Assembly (NCBI GenBank): GCA_946800325.1
Contig: CAMPEJ010000003.1
Location: 372,001-436,000 of the forward strand
Origin: Luzula sylvatica
Taxonomy: Eukaryota; Streptophyta; Magnoliopsida; Poales; Juncaceae
Length of the DNA: 64,000 nt
Direction of reading: 5' to 3'
Part shown: piece by piece, positions 61,321 to 64,000 of the stretch
How positions within the stretch are numbered: the stretch's first letter is position 1
How the letters are laid out: each line of letters begins with the position of its first letter
Program-made: the position numbers and the translations under genes
Notes under the pieces: generated by a model
What the model saw: only the letters and a program-made list of their open reading frames with translations
What the model was told of the DNA's origin: nothing
The model's database searches: none

Positions 61321-64000
61321 TCAAAAAATACGTTATTTGATCTCCCCAAAGCATAAACAAATTGTTTTGAATCGAAAAACAAACTGTCTTAGTGTTTGTA
61401 AATTTTGGTGAAAAGTTATGTAGTAAAAGATACGATTCAAATGATCTCAAAATACGTTATTTGAACTCCCCAAAGCGTAAACAAATTGTTTTGAATCGAA
61501 AAACAAACTTTCTTAGTGTTTGTATATTTTGGTGAAATGTTATGTGGTAAAAGATACGATTCAAATGATCTGAAAATACGTTATTTGAACTCCCCAAAGC
61601 ATAAACAGATTGTTTTGAATCCAAAAACAAACTTTCTGAGAGTTTGTAAATTTTGGTGAAATGTTATGTGGTAAAAGATACGATTCAAATGATCTCAAAA
61701 TACGTTATTTGAACTCCCCAAAGCATAAACAAATTGTTTTGAATCGAAAAACAAACTTTCTTAGTGTTTGTAAATTTTGGTGAAATGATATGTGGTAAAA
61801 GATACGATTCAAATGATCTCAAATTACGTTATTTGAACTCCCCAAAGCATAAACAGATTGTTTTGAATCGAAAAACAAACGTTCTTAGTGTTTGTAAATT
61901 TTGGTGAAATGTTATGTAGTAAAAGATACGATTCAAATGATCTCAAAATACGTTATTTGAACTCCCCAAAGCATAAACAGATTGTTTTGAATCGAAAAAC
62001 AAACTTTCTTAGTGTTTGTAAATTTTGGTGAAATGTTATGTGGTAAAAGATACGATTCGAATGATCTAAAAATATGTTATTTGAACTCCCCAAAGCATAA
62101 AAAATTGTTTTGAATCGAAAAACAAACTTTCTTAGTGTTTGTAAATTTTGGTGAAATGTTATGTGGTAAAAGATACGATTCGAATGATCTAAAAATATGT
62201 TATTTGAACTCCCCAAAGCATAAAAAATTGTTTTGAATCGAAAAACAAACTTTCTTAGTGTTTGTATATTTTGGTGAAATGTTATGTGGTAAAAGATACG
62301 ATTCAAATGATCTGAAAATACGTTATTTGAACTCCCCAAAGCATAAACACATTGTTTTGAATCGAAAAACAAACTTTCTTAGTGTTTGTAAATTTTGGTG
62401 AAATATTATGTCGTAAAAGATACGATTCAAATGATCTCAAAATACGTTATTTGAACTCCCCAAACCATAAACAAATTGTTTTGAATCGAAAAACAAACTT
62501 TCTTAGTGTTTGTAAATTTTGGTAAAATGTTATGTGGTAAAAGATACGATTCAAATGATCTCAAAATACGTTATTTGAACTCCCCAAAGCATAAACAGAT
62601 TGTTTTGAATCGAAAAACAAACTTTCTTAGTGTTTGTAAATTTTGGTGAAATATTATGTAGTAAAAGATACGATTCAAATGATCTCAAAATACGTTATTT
62701 GAACTCCCCAAAGCGTAAACAAATTGTTTTGAATCGAAAAACAAACTTTCTTAGTGTTTGTAAATTTTGGTGAAATGTTATGTGGTAAAAGATACGATTC
62801 AAATGATCTAAAAATACGTTATTTGAACTCCCCAAAGCATAAACAAATTGTTTTGAATCGAAAAACAAACTGTCTTAGTGTTTGTAAATTTTGGTGAAAT
62901 GTTATGTGGTAAAAGATACGATTCAAATGATCTCAAAATACGTTATTTGAACTCCCCAAAGCATAAACAGATTGTTTTGAATCGAAAAACAAACTTTCTT
63001 AGTGTTTGTAAATTTTGGTGAAATGTTATGTAGTAAAAGATACGATTCAAATGATCTCAAAATACGTTATTTGAACTCCCCAAAGCATAAACAGATTGTT
63101 TTGAATCGAAAAACAAACTTTCTTAGTGTTTGTAAATTTTGGTGAAATGTTATGTGGTAAAAGATTCGATTCGAATGATCTAAAAATACGTTATTTGAAC
63201 TCCCCAAAGCATAAACAAATTGTTTTAAATCGAAAAACAAACTGTCTTAGTGTTTGTAAATTTTGGTGAAATATTATGTGGTAAAAGATACGATTCAAAT
63301 GATCTCAAAATACGTTATTTGAACTCCCCAAAGCATAAACACATTGTTTTGAATCGAAAAACAAACTTTCTTAGTGTTTGTAAATTTTGGTGAAATATTA
63401 TGTCGTAAAAGATACGATTCAAATGATCTCAAAATACGTTATTTGAACTCCCCAAACCATAAACAAATTGTTTTGAATCGAAAAACAAACTTTCTTAGTG
63501 TTTGTAAATTTTGGTAAAATGTTATGTGGTAAAAGATACGATTCAAATGATCTCAAAATACGTTATTTGAACTCCCCAAAGCATAAACAGATTGTTTTGA
63601 ATCGAAAAATAAACTTTCTTAGTGTTTGTAAATTTTGGTGAAATGTTATGTGGTAAAAGATACGATTCAAATGATCTCAAAATACGTTATTTGAACTCCC
63701 CAAAGCATAAACACATTGTTTTGAATCGAAAAACAAACTTTCTTAGTGTTTGTAAATTTTGGTGAAATATTATGTAGTAAAAGATACGATTCAAATGATC
63801 TCAAAATACGTTATTTGAACTCCCCAAAGCGTAAACAAATTGTTTTGAATCGAAAAACAAACTGTCTTAGTGTTTGTAAATTTTGGTGAAATGTTATGTG
63901 GTAAAAGATACGATTCAAATGATCTCAAAATATGTTATTTGAACTCCCCAAAGCATAAACGAATTGTTTTGAATCGAAAAACAAACTTTCTTAGTGTTTG
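61321..64000. repeat. Mosaic satellite tail, continuing beyond the window
   Basis: Only 124-bp family units. It reuses types from 45-48 kb (TGTATATTTTGG near 61520 and 62263, CTGAGAGTTTG near 61635, GTTCTT near 61881) and from 53-59 kb (CACATTG with ATTATGTCGT, 992 bp apart at 62351 and 63343). Two A6 units near 62100 and 62222 open a minus-strand frame at 61953-62372. The last bases fall inside a unit, so the array continues to the right. Confidence 0.8.

Larger units (their letters stand above)
1..64000. repeat. 124-bp satellite DNA array, head to tail, spanning the whole window
   Basis: The same 124-bp unit recurs from the first to the last base, always in one orientation. Successive ATTG monomer starts at 3, 127, 251 and 375 are each 124 bp apart, and the same spacing holds wherever I checked. 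About 516 units fit in the window. The unit is about 29% GC and rich in short A and T runs. No unique DNA, mobile element, microsatellite or inverted segment interrupts it, so every stretch without a gene is satellite. Units differ by few substitutions, mostly at shared diagnostic positions. Array length and layered repeats suggest eukaryotic heterochromatin, possibly centromeric. That location is inferred, and I do not recognise the family. Confidence 0.98.

Noticed and set aside
1..64000. CRISPR array
   Set aside because: Repeats are directly tandem at 124 bp. There are no unique spacers, and no short repeat with variable spacer or cas gene is present.
1..64000. Telomeric or subtelomeric repeat
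   Set aside because: No TTAGGG, TTTAGGG or TTAGG runs were seen on either strand. TTAGTG in each unit is not a telomere motif.
1..64000. Tandem repeats inside a transposon, or an intergenic rDNA spacer
   Set aside because: No terminal repeats, reverse transcriptase or transposase frames, or rRNA sequence are seen anywhere in 64 kb.

Overview
The whole 64 kb window is one uninterrupted satellite DNA array. A 124-bp, AT-rich monomer (about 29% GC) is repeated head to tail in a single orientation roughly 516 times. I found no protein-coding gene, RNA gene, transposon, CRISPR array, promoter, origin, inversion or unique spacer. The array runs off both ends of the window.

A homogeneous tandem array this long, with nested higher-order structure, is typical of centromeric, pericentromeric or other heterochromatic blocks in a eukaryotic chromosome. 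Species, and even kingdom, cannot be read from the sequence: I do not recognise the monomer as a named satellite family, and there is no flanking gene or transposon to place it. Centromere function is a hypothesis only.

The array is not a simple tandem repeat. Monomers carry diagnostic substitutions at a few positions (counting from the ATTG that starts a monomer: about 26-27, 55, 62, 64, 71-72, 79, 87-88, 95-96, 115, 117 and 122-124). Some carry small indels, giving 110-, 119-, 123- and 139-bp variants. The order of these variants repeats over kilobases, so several generations of higher-order repeat (HOR) are visible. Positions 1 to about 6.4 kb are copied at about 9.5-15.9 kb (offset 9522 bp, 77 monomers). 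A mosaic at 16-25 kb has offsets of 3500, 1627 and 2493 bp and holds 139-bp monomers. A 22-monomer HOR (2738 bp) is present twice at 25.3-30.8 kb. A 27-monomer HOR (3343 bp) occupies 37.5-45.2 kb, preceded at 32.9-37.5 kb by a form enlarged to 37 monomers by an internal 10-monomer duplication. A diverse mosaic lies at 45.2-49 kb. A 20-monomer HOR (2478 bp) is present twice at 49.0-53.9 kb. Overlapping 10-monomer (1240 bp) and 33-monomer (4090 bp) repeats fill 52.7-61.3 kb, and a mosaic tail runs to the end.

The lengths agree arithmetically: each HOR period equals a whole number of 124-bp units plus or minus the indel variants it contains. No single HOR length has taken over. This is the pattern expected from repeated unequal exchange, segmental amplification and local gene conversion. 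Open reading frames of 87-139 codons do occur, but they are by-products of 123-bp variants (exactly 41 codons) and should not be annotated as genes. HOR edges were read by eye from diagnostic variants and are good to about one monomer.
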